DNA of 64,000 nt from Solirubrobacter sp963792915 (GCA_963792915.1 CAWBYD010000002.1:434001-498000), one strand, 5' to 3'. Positions 1-8,720 are shown, counted from the stretch's first letter. Numbers and translations: made by a program. The notes: generated by a model from the sequence alone, not told the origin.

Positions 1-45
1 GCGACCGATGTCGCTCTCATAGGCAAAGAGGAAGCCAGCCCCGTG

Positions 46-2280
46 ATGTTCTTCTCCGCTCGGCGCGCGCGCCGAGCCATACTCGTCTGCGCCGCGGTAT
101 CCGCGTGCGCACCGGCCGTTGCCGCGGCGTCGACCTACACGGTCGACGACGACAAGGCGGACTGCCCCAACGCGCTGTTCACCTCGGTGCAGGCCGCGGT
201 CGACCAGGCCGCGCCCCACGACACGATCATCGTGTGTCCTGGCACGTATCTCGAGGGCACGACGCCCACGACGAACGCGGCCAGTCCGTCGCAGGCCGGC
301 TCCCACAACGGTCTGACGATCAGCAAGCCGCTGACGATCGTCGGCGCGGGCGCGAGCAAGGTCCGTATCGAGCCAAAGCCGTCGATCGCGGTCAACGGCT
401 CGCTCGCGGGCACCGCTCCGTACCTGCGCGACGGCGGCGGAAACGTCGTCACGATCTCGCGGCAGTCGCTCGGCTCGACGGATGCCGACGAGAACCGCGT
501 CGACATCTCGGGCGTGACGATCGACTCGCCGACGATCGCCGCTGACGCCGGGGTCGCGTTCTTCAACACCTCCGGGAGCATCACGAACAGCGTCATCGGC
601 CCGCTGGCGCCCGGGTCGTACGGCTATGGCGTGATCGAGACCAACTCGCTGCAGGGTGGCGGCACCGGCACGGTGCGCCGCGAGGTGACGATCGCCAACA
701 GCCTGATCACGGGCTACGGCGCGGGAGGCGTGCTGTTCGACGACGCCACGGGTACCGACGGCAACGCGACGAATAACGTCCGCTCCGGGATCATCCAGTA
801 CGGATTCGTCGAAAAGACCCGGATCGTCGGCAGTGGCGCGGCGGGGCAGACGGGCGTGGCGTACCGCGCGGGCCAGCGAGGCCACGTGAGCGCGAGCGAG
901 ATCGTCAACAACGGCGCGGCCGGCGTCCTGCTGTCCGACGCCGAGACGGGCGCGGACCCGAACAACCCCGCCGTGCGCGCGTTCACCGCCGGCGGCAACA
1001 CCTTCTCCGGGAACGGCTCGGGCCTGCTCAACCAGGACATCGCGGGTGCCGTGCGCACCGGTGCGCCGGCCAGCGCGGCCGACAACTGGTGGGGCTGCGC
1101 CGGAGGGCCGTCCAGCACGGGGACCGGCTGCCAGTCGGTCTCGGGCAACGACTCCAACGGCGCGCCGAGCGTCGAGGTCGGGCTGCTTGCGGCCCCGCCC
1201 GCGCCGCTCAGCGAGCCGCCCGTCACGGCGGACGCGGCGCCGACCGCCTCGATCGTCGATCCGCTGGACGGGGGCACCGCCGCCGTCGGTGCCGAGCTCG
1301 ATCCGGTCGTCGTGGCGAGTGACGACTTCGGCGTGAAGTCCGTGGCGCTGGTCGTCAACGGCAAGACGGTCGCGTCCGACAGTTCGCGTCCGTACGAGTT
1401 CGCCTACACGCCCACGTTCGCGGACCTCGGCCCGCTGGCCCTCAGCGCGCTGGTGACCGACTCCTCCGGCCAGACGACCACGACCAGCATCCATCTGAGC
1501 GTGCCGAACCCGCCCGGCTACGCCGCGGCGACGATCAGCCCGACGAGCTGGGATGCCGGCACGGTGCTGGTCGGGCTCAGCGCGACGCGATCGTTCACGG
1601 TCACCGACTCGGGCCAGAACCCGATCACGCTCAGCTCGCTCGGCGTGACCGGCGCCGGCTACGCGATCGTCCCCGGCGGCTGCAGCCCGACGACGACCCT
1701 CGCGATCGGCGCATCGTGCTCGGTGACGCTGCGGTTCGCGCCGGCGGCGGAGGGAGCGGTGACCGGCGCGCTTTCGGTCGGCTACGCCGCTCCGGGCGCG
1801 ACCGGCCCGCTGACGGCCACGCTCACGGGCAACGGTCACATCTTCCAGACCAGCCAGCCGGGACCCGTGTCCGGCAGCGTGCCGGCGACGCTCGCGCTCA
1901 GCGTGACGACGCCGCCGGCGACGTTCGGCAGCTTCGTCGCCGGCGTCGCCAAGGACTACTTGGCGAGCCTCGGGGTGAGCGTGATCAGCACCGCGGGTGA
2001 CGCGGCGCTGTCGATCGCCGATCCGAGCGCGACGGCGAGCGGGCACCTGGTCAACGGCGCATTCTCGCTGCCGCAGCCGCTGCAGGCGATGGCGACGGGC
2101 GGGGCGTTCGCGCCCGTGCCCTCGACGGCGAGCCCGTTGACGCTGTTGAGCTATCCGAGCCCGGTCAGCAACGACCCGGTGACCGTGAGCTTCAAGCAGA
2201 CGGTCGGGTCGAGCGACGCGCTGCGAACCGGCACGTACAGCAAGACCGTCGTCCTCACCCTGTCCACGACGACCCCGTGA
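46..2280 (+). CDS. Secreted beta-helix / Ig-like / choice-of-anchor-D protein
   Basis: Large secreted protein of unknown substrate. An Arg-rich start and hydrophobic stretch ending near AVAAAS form a signal peptide. Residues ~30-350 have the Asn/Gly-rich, repeated short-strand pattern of a right-handed parallel beta-helix (CPGTYLEG near the start is typical). Residues ~395-490 resemble a bacterial Ig-like domain, ~495-600 a choice-of-anchor-D/ASH-like domain, and ~605-744 a C-terminal module that recurs in the two glycoside hydrolases at 17920-21498 and 21579-24857. ATG 46 is preferred to GTG 43 because of the purine-rich stretch at 26-34. The stop overlaps the next start (GTGA), so the two are co-translated. 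The true upstream promoter lies outside the window. Carbohydrate binding or lyase activity is possible but no catalytic residues were identified. Confidence 0.8.
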   Translation: MFFSARRARRAILVCAAVSACAPAVAAASTYTVDDDKADCPNALFTSVQAAVDQAAPHDTIIVCPGTYLEGTTPTTNAASPSQAGSHNGLTISKPLTIVGAGASKVRIEPKPSIAVNGSLAGTAPYLRDGGGNVVTISRQSLGSTDADENRVDISGVTIDSPTIAADAGVAFFNTSGSITNSVIGPLAPGSYGYGVIETNSLQGGGTGTVRREVTIANSLITGYGAGGVLFDDATGTDGNATNNVRSGIIQYGFVEKTRIVGSGAAGQTGVAYRAGQRGHVSASEIVNNGAAGVLLSDAETGADPNNPAVRAFTAGGNTFSGNGSGLLNQDIAGAVRTGAPASAADNWWGCAGGPSSTGTGCQSVSGNDSNGAPSVEVGLLAAPPAPLSEPPVTADAAPTASIVDPLDGGTAAVGAELDPVVVASDDFGVKSVALVVNGKTVASDSSRPYEFAYTPTFADLGPLALSALVTDSSGQTTTTSIHLSVPNPPGYAAATISPTSWDAGTVLVGLSATRSFTVTDSGQNPITLSSLGVTGAGYAIVPGGCSPTTTLAIGASCSVTLRFAPAAEGAVTGALSVGYAAPGATGPLTATLTGNGHIFQTSQPGPVSGSVPATLALSVTTPPATFGSFVAGVAKDYLASLGVSVISTAGDAALSIADPSATASGHLVNGAFSLPQPLQAMATGGAFAPVPSTASPLTLLSYPSPVSNDPVTVSFKQTVGSSDALRTGTYSKTVVLTLSTTTP

Positions 2281-5000
2281 GCGTCCGCATGACCACCTCC
2301 CGCTTCCGGGCGCTCGTCGCCCTCCTCGTCACCGGCGCGCTCGTCGCGCCCGCCGGCGCGCACGCCGCGCTGCCCGACCCGCTCCAGCGCGGGCCGTACA
2401 CCGTCACGACCATGAGCGTCGCCGACCCGGCGCACGCCGGCGCGCCCGGCGACCCCGGCGAGGCGAAGCTCGGCCTGGCCAGCCTCGAGGAGCCGAACGG
2501 CACGGGCGGAGCGATCGGCACCGGCACGCCCAACCAGGCCGCCAACGCCGTTCAGCTGCAGGTCCGCGGCTCGCTCTACTATCCGGCCAACCGCGCGACG
2601 CCGTCGCCGCTGATCGTCCTGGTCCACGGCAACCACGGCAGCTGCAACCAGGCCGCGCCGACCGGGAACGGCGGCAGCTGCACCATCTACAACCGCAACG
2701 ACGCGGGCTACGCCTACCTGGCGGCCAACCTCGCGAGCTGGGGCTACGTCGTGTTCTCGCTCGACCAGGACCAGCTGATCTTCTATCAGGACGGCAGCTA
2801 CGGGAAGGGCATGCACCAGCGGCGGCTGCTGATCGCGGCGGCGCTGGACGGCCTGTACCAGGCCAATCAGCCGGGCGGCCTGCCGGTCGACGCCAACGAC
2901 AACCTCGGGACCGCGCTCGTCGGGAAGATCGACTTCTCCCGCATCGGGCTGATGGGCCACTCGCGCGGCGGCGACGCCGTCTCGAGCTTCATCGACTACA
3001 ACCGCACGCGCCCGGCGCCCGGGCGCCGCTACAACCTGCGCGCCGTGATCGCGCTGGCGCCGACCGACTACGAGCGGCGAGCGCCCTACGGCGTCGTCTA
3101 CGCGACGGCCTTCGGGGCGTGTGACGGGGACGTGTCGGACGTGATGGGCGCGCGGATGTTCGAGCGCAGCCTCTACATCAACCCCAGCGATCCGTTCCCG
3201 CGCATCCAGATGGTCCTGCACGGGGCCAACCACGACGCGTTCAACAGCGAATGGGACGCCGACGGGGAGGACGCCGGCAGCGCCGACGCGGCGTGCGGAC
3301 CCAACACCGCGACCAACCCGGACTCGATCCGGCTCGGACGCGGCGGCAACGTCATCACCGCCGCGGGCGCGATGAGCACCGACTACACGCGGACGAACTT
3401 CTTCTCCGACGACCCGGCGCTGATGGGAGACCAGGCCCGCGCCGGGCTGGCGATGATGTCGGAGTTCTTCCGGCGCTACGTCGGCGGCGAGACGCCGTTC
3501 GACGATTACATGACCGGCGTCGTCGGCGCGGACGGGGTGACGCCGCAGCTGCCCGCGTCGGCCTGCCCGACGAGCGGCCCCGGCACGCACATGGCGTGCA
3601 ACCAGCGGTTGCTGACGACGTACTTCGCCCCGCCGCAGGAGCGCCTGAACGTGATCCGGCCCAACCCGGATCAGCCGCTCACGGTCTCCGAGCTGGGCAC
3701 GTCGCTGACCGGCGGCGGCTTCGCCGATCCGTACGCGAACTCGGCGGGCACCGCTCCCCAGGCGGCCACGCCGAACGGCTACGACTGGTGCAACCCGGAG
3801 CCCAACCAGTTCACGCCGTCGCAGCTCGGCATCACGCCGACCCTTCCCACCGCGGTCAAGCCCTGCCCGCTGCCGGGGGCCAACGCCCTCGGCGGGCAGA
3901 GCAACGGCGCGCGCGAGAACGCGCCCGTCACGCGCAGCTATGGGCCGCAGCTCACGCTCGCCTGGGACCACCCGGCGCACCTCGAGACGCGGATCCCGGC
4001 GGCGAACGGCGACGTGACGAAGTTCAAGGCCCTGGCGATGGACGCCGCGGTCAACTACTTCGACCCGCGCAACCCGACCCGCACGCCCGAAGCGCTGTGG
4101 AACCCGGCTGCCACGACGCAGAACTTCACCGTCTCGGTGACCGACGCGGCAGGGCACACGGCGACCGTCGCGGCGGGCGATCCGCGCTACGGGCTCGCGC
4201 TGCACCCGACGATCGGGTCGATCACGACCCGCGTGCACATCATCCTCAACCAGTTGCGAATCCCGCTGAGCGATTTCGCCGCCCAGGGGGTGGACCTGCA
4301 CACCCTGCGCAACGTCCAGTTCAAGTTCGGCGACACGGGGATGCCGGCGTCGGGCTCGATCGAGCTCGCCGACGTGCGCTTCCAGGAGGCCGTCGCCGGC
4401 CCGACGGTCTACGCCGACACGCCGATCGCGAACGGCCCGGCCGGCGCGCCCGCGCTGGCCGCCAACCCGGGCGATTCGGCCGTCGCCTCGGGGCTCGACC
4501 CCGCGCCGCTGAAGGACCCCAGCGGGCCTGACGGGGCGGCGATCATCGACGCCACCCCGCGCGCGGCGGCCAGCGCGGCACTGCCCGACGTGGTGTGGGA
4601 GGGTGGCGGCCCGGCCGCGGCGGCCAAGGTCTGCACCGACACCGCGGCCCCCACGGCGGCGATCGCGTCGTCGAAGCTCGTCAAGGGCCGCTTGGCGCTC
4701 GCCGGCTCCGCCGCGGACACCGGCTGCTCGGCGAGTGCCGTGCGCGCGGTCGACGTCGTGCTCTATACGCACGCCGCCAACCGCCTGTGCAAGCTGGTAC
4801 GGGCCAACGGCAAGCTCAGCAAGGCGTTCAGCTGCGCGGCCACACCGCCCGCGTCGCTCGTCGCGCACGGGACGAAGGCGTGGTCGCTGAAGCTGTCCGG
4901 CAAGCTCGCTCGCGGCACGTACACGGCGTACGTCCGCGCGGTGGACAAGGCTGGCAACGCGCAGAAGGTCGCCAAGCGCCTCACGCTCAAGGTGCACTGA
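2277..5000 (+). CDS. Secreted alpha/beta hydrolase with C-terminal extension
   Basis: Exported hydrolase of the alpha/beta fold. Signal peptide: residues ~5-30 (ALVALLVTGALVAPAGAHA). The core at ~95-340 has the oxyanion-loop motif VHGNHG (~116-121) and the nucleophile elbow GHSRGG with Ser229; a downstream LHGANHDAF could hold the catalytic His. The family resembles chlorophyllase/PET-hydrolase-like secreted esterases; the substrate is unknown. The ~550 residues after the core contain a probable jelly-roll/carbohydrate-binding-like region and an Ig-like end domain with Cys pairs. The GTG start overlaps the previous stop; an in-frame ATG at 2289 sits just before the signal peptide and may be the true start. 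The gene ends 12 bp before a strong hairpin. Confidence 0.8.
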   Translation: MSVRMTTSRFRALVALLVTGALVAPAGAHAALPDPLQRGPYTVTTMSVADPAHAGAPGDPGEAKLGLASLEEPNGTGGAIGTGTPNQAANAVQLQVRGSLYYPANRATPSPLIVLVHGNHGSCNQAAPTGNGGSCTIYNRNDAGYAYLAANLASWGYVVFSLDQDQLIFYQDGSYGKGMHQRRLLIAAALDGLYQANQPGGLPVDANDNLGTALVGKIDFSRIGLMGHSRGGDAVSSFIDYNRTRPAPGRRYNLRAVIALAPTDYERRAPYGVVYATAFGACDGDVSDVMGARMFERSLYINPSDPFPRIQMVLHGANHDAFNSEWDADGEDAGSADAACGPNTATNPDSIRLGRGGNVITAAGAMSTDYTRTNFFSDDPALMGDQARAGLAMMSEFFRRYVGGETPFDDYMTGVVGADGVTPQLPASACPTSGPGTHMACNQRLLTTYFAPPQERLNVIRPNPDQPLTVSELGTSLTGGGFADPYANSAGTAPQAATPNGYDWCNPEPNQFTPSQLGITPTLPTAVKPCPLPGANALGGQSNGARENAPVTRSYGPQLTLAWDHPAHLETRIPAANGDVTKFKALAMDAAVNYFDPRNPTRTPEALWNPAATTQNFTVSVTDAAGHTATVAAGDPRYGLALHPTIGSITTRVHIILNQLRIPLSDFAAQGVDLHTLRNVQFKFGDTGMPASGSIELADVRFQEAVAGPTVYADTPIANGPAGAPALAANPGDSAVASGLDPAPLKDPSGPDGAAIIDATPRAAASAALPDVVWEGGGPAAAAKVCTDTAAPTAAIASSKLVKGRLALAGSAADTGCSASAVRAVDVVLYTHAANRLCKLVRANGKLSKAFSCAATPPASLVAHGTKAWSLKLSGKLARGTYTAYVRAVDKAGNAQKVAKRLTLKVH

Positions 5001-5012
5001 ACACTGAGTCCG

Positions 5013-5046
5013 GCCCCTGCCGCCGCGTTCGCGCGGCGGCAGGGGC
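5013..5046 (+). terminator. Perfect 15-bp hairpin with TTCG loop after the hydrolase gene
   Basis: Arms 5013-5027 and 5032-5046 are exact inverse complements (GCCCCTGCCGCCGCG and its complement) closed by a TTCG tetraloop. It begins 12 nt after the hydrolase stop. There is no T-tract, as is common for actinobacterial hairpin terminators. It very probably ends the 46-5000 transcript. Confidence 0.8.
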
Positions 5047-5166
5047 GGACGCGCGTGTGTGGCTGCTGGGCGGACGCACGTGTCTGGCGGCTGGGCGGAC
5101 GCGCGTGTGTGGCGGCTGGGCGGACTCGCGTGTGGCGGCGGGGCGGACTCGCGTGCGTGTGGCGGG
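5043..5166. repeat. ~25-bp tandem repeat, about five copies
   Basis: Units begin with GGGCGGAC at 5043, 5068, 5093, 5118 and 5141. The first three periods are exactly 25 bp, the fourth 23 bp. Consensus is GGGCGGACGCGCGTGTGTGG followed by CGGCT. It starts within the right arm of the terminator hairpin. All six frames give Arg/Pro-rich peptides without protein character, so it is treated as non-coding. Confidence 0.8.
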
Positions 5167-5312
5167 CGCGCCGCGTGGATGTCCGCCGCCCCGTGCGACA
5201 CGCGACGCGCACTGACGGGGTCGCATCGCGCCGGGCAGTGGGGTTGAAGCGTTCGCCGCGGCCCGGCCGCACGATCAGTCCTCCCAGAGCTGATCGCCGG
5301 CGGGCGCGGGAA

Positions 5313-5564
5313 TCAGGCCTGCCGCGCCGGGCGATGAACCGGCGTGGTGCAGACCTGGGGCCTCGGCGCGACCGTCCCTGGACGGCGCCGTGGGCGGTGA
5401 TGACCGAGTTGCCGGCGGTGCGGGTGCTGGCCCGTGGGGGCGGGCGCGGGAGGCGCGGTTGCCTCACCCAGGGTGACGAGCTCCAGGGCCGTATCCATGG
5501 CCCCGCGCACCAGCGCTCGGAGCGAGCGCTTCTTCGGTCGGCGGTCGGTCATCGGGGGGAACAT
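5313..5564 (-). CDS. Possible small hypothetical protein (uncertain)
   Basis: An 83-codon minus-strand ORF. The first ~30 residues (MTDRRPKKRSLRALVRGAMD, from the internal ATG at 5552, and on to LELVTLGEA) look like a real basic-then-amphipathic protein start. The remainder is Pro/Arg/His-rich and resembles noncoding G+C-rich translation, so the gene may be decayed or frameshifted near 5460. A TAGATT hexamer (minus strand, 5579-5574) lies 9 nt before ATG 5564, matching the leaderless arrangement seen elsewhere in the window. No family is recognised. Confidence 0.3.
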   Translation of the reverse strand: MFPPMTDRRPKKRSLRALVRGAMDTALELVTLGEATAPPAPAPTGQHPHRRQLGHHRPRRRPGTVAPRPQVCTTPVHRPARQA

Positions 5565-5744
5565 GTGTTCGGAAATCTACGGCGGGCGTCGGACGGAAAC
5601 ACTCGGAAAGTCCGGGATCCCGAGGCCGGAAAACGCGGATCCCACGCGCCAGAGCGGAATCCGCGTGGGCAGTCTGCAATCGATCTTGCAGGGCCGCGCG
5701 CGGCGCCTGCGCGGACGCCGAGCGTGATCTCCGAGGGGAGAGAA

Positions 5745-5877
5745 GCGCGCCGCAGGGTGGCTCGCGCGCGGGCCGGGACGCGCGCCGCAGGTGGCTCGCG
5801 CGCGGGCCGGGACGCGCGCCGCAGGGTGGCGGGCGGGCCGGGAGCGCACTGCAGGTGGCTCGCGCGCGGGCCGGGAC
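5745..5877. repeat. 31-35-bp tandem repeat, four copies
   Basis: Units at 5745-5779, 5780-5813, 5814-5844 and 5845-5877 share GCGCGCCGCAGGGTGGCTCG followed by CGCGCGGGCCGGGAC; unit 3 is shortened and unit 4 has a degenerate start. The array stops 7 bp before the stop codon of the YbjN-like gene. The period varies and is not a multiple of three, arguing against coding. Confidence 0.75.
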
Positions 5878-5884
5878 GCGCGCT

Positions 5885-6346
5885 CTACCCGTCCTCGTTG
5901 CGGCGCGCCCACTCGTCGAGCTTGGCCTCGTAGACCTTGCCGCCGAGCATCTCCGCCAGCTGGTCGTCGAGGTTGTCGGCGGCGCCCGCGACCTCGTACA
6001 GCGCGTTGACGAGCTCGCCCGCCTGCAGCGTCTCGCCGAGCAGGTCGTACTCCGCGAACAGGGTCCCGTCGCCGTAGATGAACTTGACGAAGAAGAAGCG
6101 CTTGTTCAGATCGTTGAGGATGTTCAACGCCTGGGCGGCGCCGACGCTCTCGGGGTCGATGTCCTGCAGCACCGGCGAGTGCAGCGTGATCACGACGCTG
6201 TCGTCCTGCCAGGGCTGGAAGTCGATGAACACAGCGGCTGAACCGAACAGCAGCCGGAAGCTGCGGCCGTCCTGCGCCGCCTGAAACCGCAGACCCTCGC
6301 GGGTGAGGATGCCCGCGACCTGCTCGATGCTCATCTCGACGTCCAT
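5885..6346 (-). CDS. YbjN-domain protein
   Basis: 153-residue cytoplasmic protein of the YbjN / type III secretion chaperone-like fold, a family with no settled biochemical role. Visible features fit: an N-terminal helix (MDVEMSIEQVAGILTREGL), a beta-sheet segment with VFIDFQPWQDDSVVITLHSP, then NDLNKRFFFVKFIYGDGTLF and an acidic helical end. The start is ATG 6346; the open frame continues upstream but that part is Arg-rich and antisense to the cupredoxin gene. It is transcribed away from the cupredoxin gene with 63 bp between the starts. Confidence 0.75.
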   Translation of the reverse strand: MDVEMSIEQVAGILTREGLRFQAAQDGRSFRLLFGSAAVFIDFQPWQDDSVVITLHSPVLQDIDPESVGAAQALNILNDLNKRFFFVKFIYGDGTLFAEYDLLGETLQAGELVNALYEVAGAADNLDDQLAEMLGGKVYEAKLDEWARRNEDG

Positions 6347-6409
6347 CACAGTCCCCAGATCATTGCGCGCCGCGGGAATACACGCGAGCACATTGGCGTC
6401 AATCCCGGC

Positions 6410-6844
6410 GTGATCAAGCGAACCTTCATCCTCCCCCTGCTCGGCGTCGCGGCGATCGCGGCCGGCTGCGGCGGCGCGTACGGCGACCAGAGCGCGGCCG
6501 CCCCGGCCAAGGTCCCCGCGGCCAAGCCCGCGGCGACGGTCGTCGAGCTCCGCGACACCAGTTTCCAGCCGGCTGCGATCAGCGTGAAGGTCGGCGACAC
6601 GATCACGTTCGTCAACCGCGACCCGATCGCCCATACGGCGACCGCCACCGCGGGCGCCAAGTTCGACTCCGGCACGCTGAACGCCGGCGCGAAGTTCTCC
6701 TACACCGCCAAGCGGGCGGGCACGATCCGCTACGTCTGCAACTTCCACCCGGGCATGACCGGCACGATCACGGTGACGCCGGGCGAGCAGGTCGGCGAGG
6801 CGACCCGGCACCCCGCCAAGGTCACCGTGCCCGATCTCACCTAG
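6410..6844 (+). CDS. Cupredoxin (plastocyanin-like) lipoprotein
   Basis: Type I (blue) copper protein on the outer face of the membrane, probably an electron carrier. The N-terminus is a lipoprotein signal with lipobox AIAAGC, Cys20 being the lipidation site. A short Ala/Pro/Lys linker follows, then one cupredoxin domain at ~43-130. All four ligands are visible: His75 in IAHTA and Cys110, His113, Met116 in YVCNFHPGM. GTG start; no in-frame ATG is nearby. It stands alone between divergent ybjN-like and convergent dehydrogenase genes, so its redox partner is not given by context. Confidence 0.88.
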   Translation: MIKRTFILPLLGVAAIAAGCGGAYGDQSAAAPAKVPAAKPAATVVELRDTSFQPAAISVKVGDTITFVNRDPIAHTATATAGAKFDSGTLNAGAKFSYTAKRAGTIRYVCNFHPGMTGTITVTPGEQVGEATRHPAKVTVPDLT

Positions 6845-7009
6845 TGGACGCGTCCGCAAGTTCGACGTATTCCGGCGGGCCCGGCCCGCTCTGCCTCGCC
6901 CGGGGGGCTCGTCACCGCTTCGCTCGGCCGGGCGGCGGCCGCAGCACACGTACCACCGGTATGCGAGCGGCGTCCGCCGCGGGCAGCGACGGCTCGTGCA
7001 TTCGCCGGG

Positions 7010-8131
7010 TTATACGCCGAACTTCCGGCCACCCCCACTAGCGCCGAGCGAGGACCAGACGTCGAGCTTGGTGCGCACGCGCTCGACGACCGAGTCCGTG
7101 AACTCCGTCGTGGTGGCGTGGCCGCTGAGGTCGACGGTCTTGACCCCGTTGGCGATCGCCTCCAGCACGGACTCGTAGACGGCGCGCGAGGCGAGCTCCG
7201 CGCCCGCGTAGCCGCGCACGCCCGCGTACGAGAGCACGGACCCGCAGGCCAGCAGCATCGCCATCGGGTTCGCGAGATCCTTGCCGAGCAGCGAGGGCGC
7301 CGTGCCGTGAGGCGCCTCGGCCATCGCGACCTCGACGCCGTAGTCGTGGTCGAACGAGAGCAGCACGGATTCGGCGCCCGCGATCGACCCGAACATCGGC
7401 AGCACCAGATCGGACAGGCAGTCGCCGTCGCGGTTCAGTGCGGGAATCACGAGTGGTGAGTCGGCCGCGCCGGAGACCAGCCCCGCGTACAGCGCGTCGA
7501 TCAGCACCGGCTGGTAGACGACCGAAGGGTGGCGCGCCGCCGCGTCGTCGAGCTCCTCCTTGAGCATCCCCTCGTACACGGGGGACACGGTCCACTTCGG
7601 CCCCCCGTAGACCTTGGCGCCGATCCGCTCGGCCGTCCGGAACGAGTACTCGGCGACCGCATGGCAGGTCGCGCGCGAGATCTTCTCGGTGCGGAACGCC
7701 AGCTCCTCGGAACCGTCGCCCTCGCGCCACTGCTCGGCGCCGTACGCGTCGTCGACCGCCATGCGCACGACCGAGATCGGGTGATAGACGCCCGACACCG
7801 GCCCGACCACGCCCGGGATCCGGCGGCCGGTGCGGACGATCACCTTGCCGTCCACCTCCTCGCGCAGGATCCGGTTCGGGGAGCCGACGTCGTCGTGCCC
7901 CTCCGGCGTGATCGTCGCCGCCTTGAGCCCGAAGCCCGCGGCGCGCATCGCCCGCGCGGCGTCGTGGACGATCTCGTTGCCGGTCTCGCGCCGCTTGGAC
8001 AGCGAGAGGTCGAAGCGCTCGAGCTCGAGCTCGACGCCGAGCAGCTCCGCGTCGAGCACGCGCAGCGCCTGCTCGAGCAGCTCCTGGCCGGTCTCGTCGC
8101 CCTCGAGGACGATGATCTTCAGAAGCGTCAC
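7010..8131 (-). CDS. Isocitrate/isopropylmalate-dehydrogenase-family enzyme
   Basis: 373-residue beta-decarboxylating dehydrogenase, NAD(P)-dependent oxidation of a 2-hydroxyacid with decarboxylation. The substrate loop SPNRILREEVD (Ser84 to Asp94) matches the isocitrate-dehydrogenase pattern S-x-N-x-x-L-R-x-x-x-D, and the nucleotide loop APHGTAPSLLGKDLANP matches HGTAP...GKD of isocitrate rather than EPIHGSAP of isopropylmalate enzymes. The metal motif NRDGDCLSD is present. Isocitrate is therefore the best guess, but homologues with other malate-type substrates exist. GTG 8131 overlaps the stop of the HD-domain gene (GTGA), so the pair is an operon. The 165 bp between this stop and the cupredoxin stop hold nothing recognisable. 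Confidence 0.8.
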   Translation of the reverse strand: MTLLKIIVLEGDETGQELLEQALRVLDAELLGVELELERFDLSLSKRRETGNEIVHDAARAMRAAGFGLKAATITPEGHDDVGSPNRILREEVDGKVIVRTGRRIPGVVGPVSGVYHPISVVRMAVDDAYGAEQWREGDGSEELAFRTEKISRATCHAVAEYSFRTAERIGAKVYGGPKWTVSPVYEGMLKEELDDAAARHPSVVYQPVLIDALYAGLVSGAADSPLVIPALNRDGDCLSDLVLPMFGSIAGAESVLLSFDHDYGVEVAMAEAPHGTAPSLLGKDLANPMAMLLACGSVLSYAGVRGYAGAELASRAVYESVLEAIANGVKTVDLSGHATTTEFTDSVVERVRTKLDVWSSLGASGGGRKFGV

Positions 8132-8706
8132 TGATGCCCTCCCGAGAGCCCCAACCGTTCGGCGTGCGGCTCCAGCGCCGCCACGACGAACGCGACATGC
8201 TCGTCGAAGTCGACGCCGAGCAGCTCGGCGCCCTCGCGCAGCGCGTCGCGGTCCACGGCGGCCGCGAACGCCGGCGACTTCATCTTCTTGCGGACCGACT
8301 TGGGCGTGAGCCCCTCGATCCCCTGCGGGCGCACGTACGCGCACGCCATCACGAAGCCCGACAGCTCGTCGACCGCGAACAGCGTCTTCTCCATCGGCGA
8401 ATCGCGCGAGACCTCCAGGTAGTCCGCGTGCGAGGCGACCGCGCGGATCATGTCCTCGGGGAAGCCCAGGCGCTCGAGCTCGGCGAGCGCGTAGCGCGGA
8501 TGGCCGGTCTCGAGATCCGGATAGCGCTCGTAGTCGAGGTCGTGCAGCATCCCCACGAGGCCCCAGCGCTCCTCGTCGGAGCCGAACTTCGACGCGTAGG
8601 CGCGCATGCACGCCTCGACGGCCAGCACGTGGCGGCGCAGGCTCTCGGACTCGGTCCACTCGCAGAACAGCGTCCAGGCCTGCTCGCGCGTCATGGGCAG
8701 CGACAT
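8128..8706 (-). CDS. HD-domain hydrolase-like protein
   Basis: 192-residue metal-dependent phosphohydrolase-like protein. HD-superfamily residues are visible: His26 (ESLRRH), the doublet His55-Asp56 (GMLHDLDYE), His93 (ASHADY) and Asp113 (AVDELSG). The family often cleaves nucleotides or other phosphate esters; the substrate is unknown. It is coupled by a 4-nt overlap to the isocitrate-dehydrogenase-like gene downstream. ATG 8706 is the outer start; ATG 8694 is possible. The divergent murA starts 27 bp away. Confidence 0.8.
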   Translation of the reverse strand: MSLPMTREQAWTLFCEWTESESLRRHVLAVEACMRAYASKFGSDEERWGLVGMLHDLDYERYPDLETGHPRYALAELERLGFPEDMIRAVASHADYLEVSRDSPMEKTLFAVDELSGFVMACAYVRPQGIEGLTPKSVRKKMKSPAFAAAVDRDALREGAELLGVDFDEHVAFVVAALEPHAERLGLSGGHQ

Positions 8707-8714
8707 CGAATCGG

Positions 8715-8720
8715 TAGCCT
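8715..8720 (+). promoter_or_regulatory. Candidate -10 box for a leaderless murA-his transcript
   Basis: TAGCCT fits TANNNT and lies 13 nt before the murA ATG, so transcription would begin about 6 nt before the start codon. No Shine-Dalgarno sequence is seen before murA. No clear -35 box is present. Confidence 0.35.

Larger units (their letters stand above)
5047..5884. other. Gene-poor 0.84-kb stretch with two tandem-repeat arrays
   Basis: No confident gene lies between the hydrolase and the YbjN-like gene. The stretch holds the 25-bp array (to 5166), a possible small minus-strand ORF (5313-5564), adjacent inverted repeats CCCACGCG/CGCGTGGG (5641-5648 / 5662-5669) and CTGCAA/TTGCAG (5674-5679 / 5686-5691), and the ~33-bp array at 5745-5877. 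The segment 5565-5700 is visibly less G+C-rich than its surroundings, which is typical of regulatory or remnant DNA. Confidence 0.6.

Noticed and set aside
2151..5201. 1016-codon minus-strand open frame opposite the secreted hydrolase
   Set aside because: Arg/Val/Gly/His-rich composition without domains; typical antisense shadow of a high-G+C gene, overlapping a well-supported coding sequence.
5043..5883. CRISPR-like array
   Set aside because: Units are head-to-tail without spacers, periods vary, and no cas genes are present.
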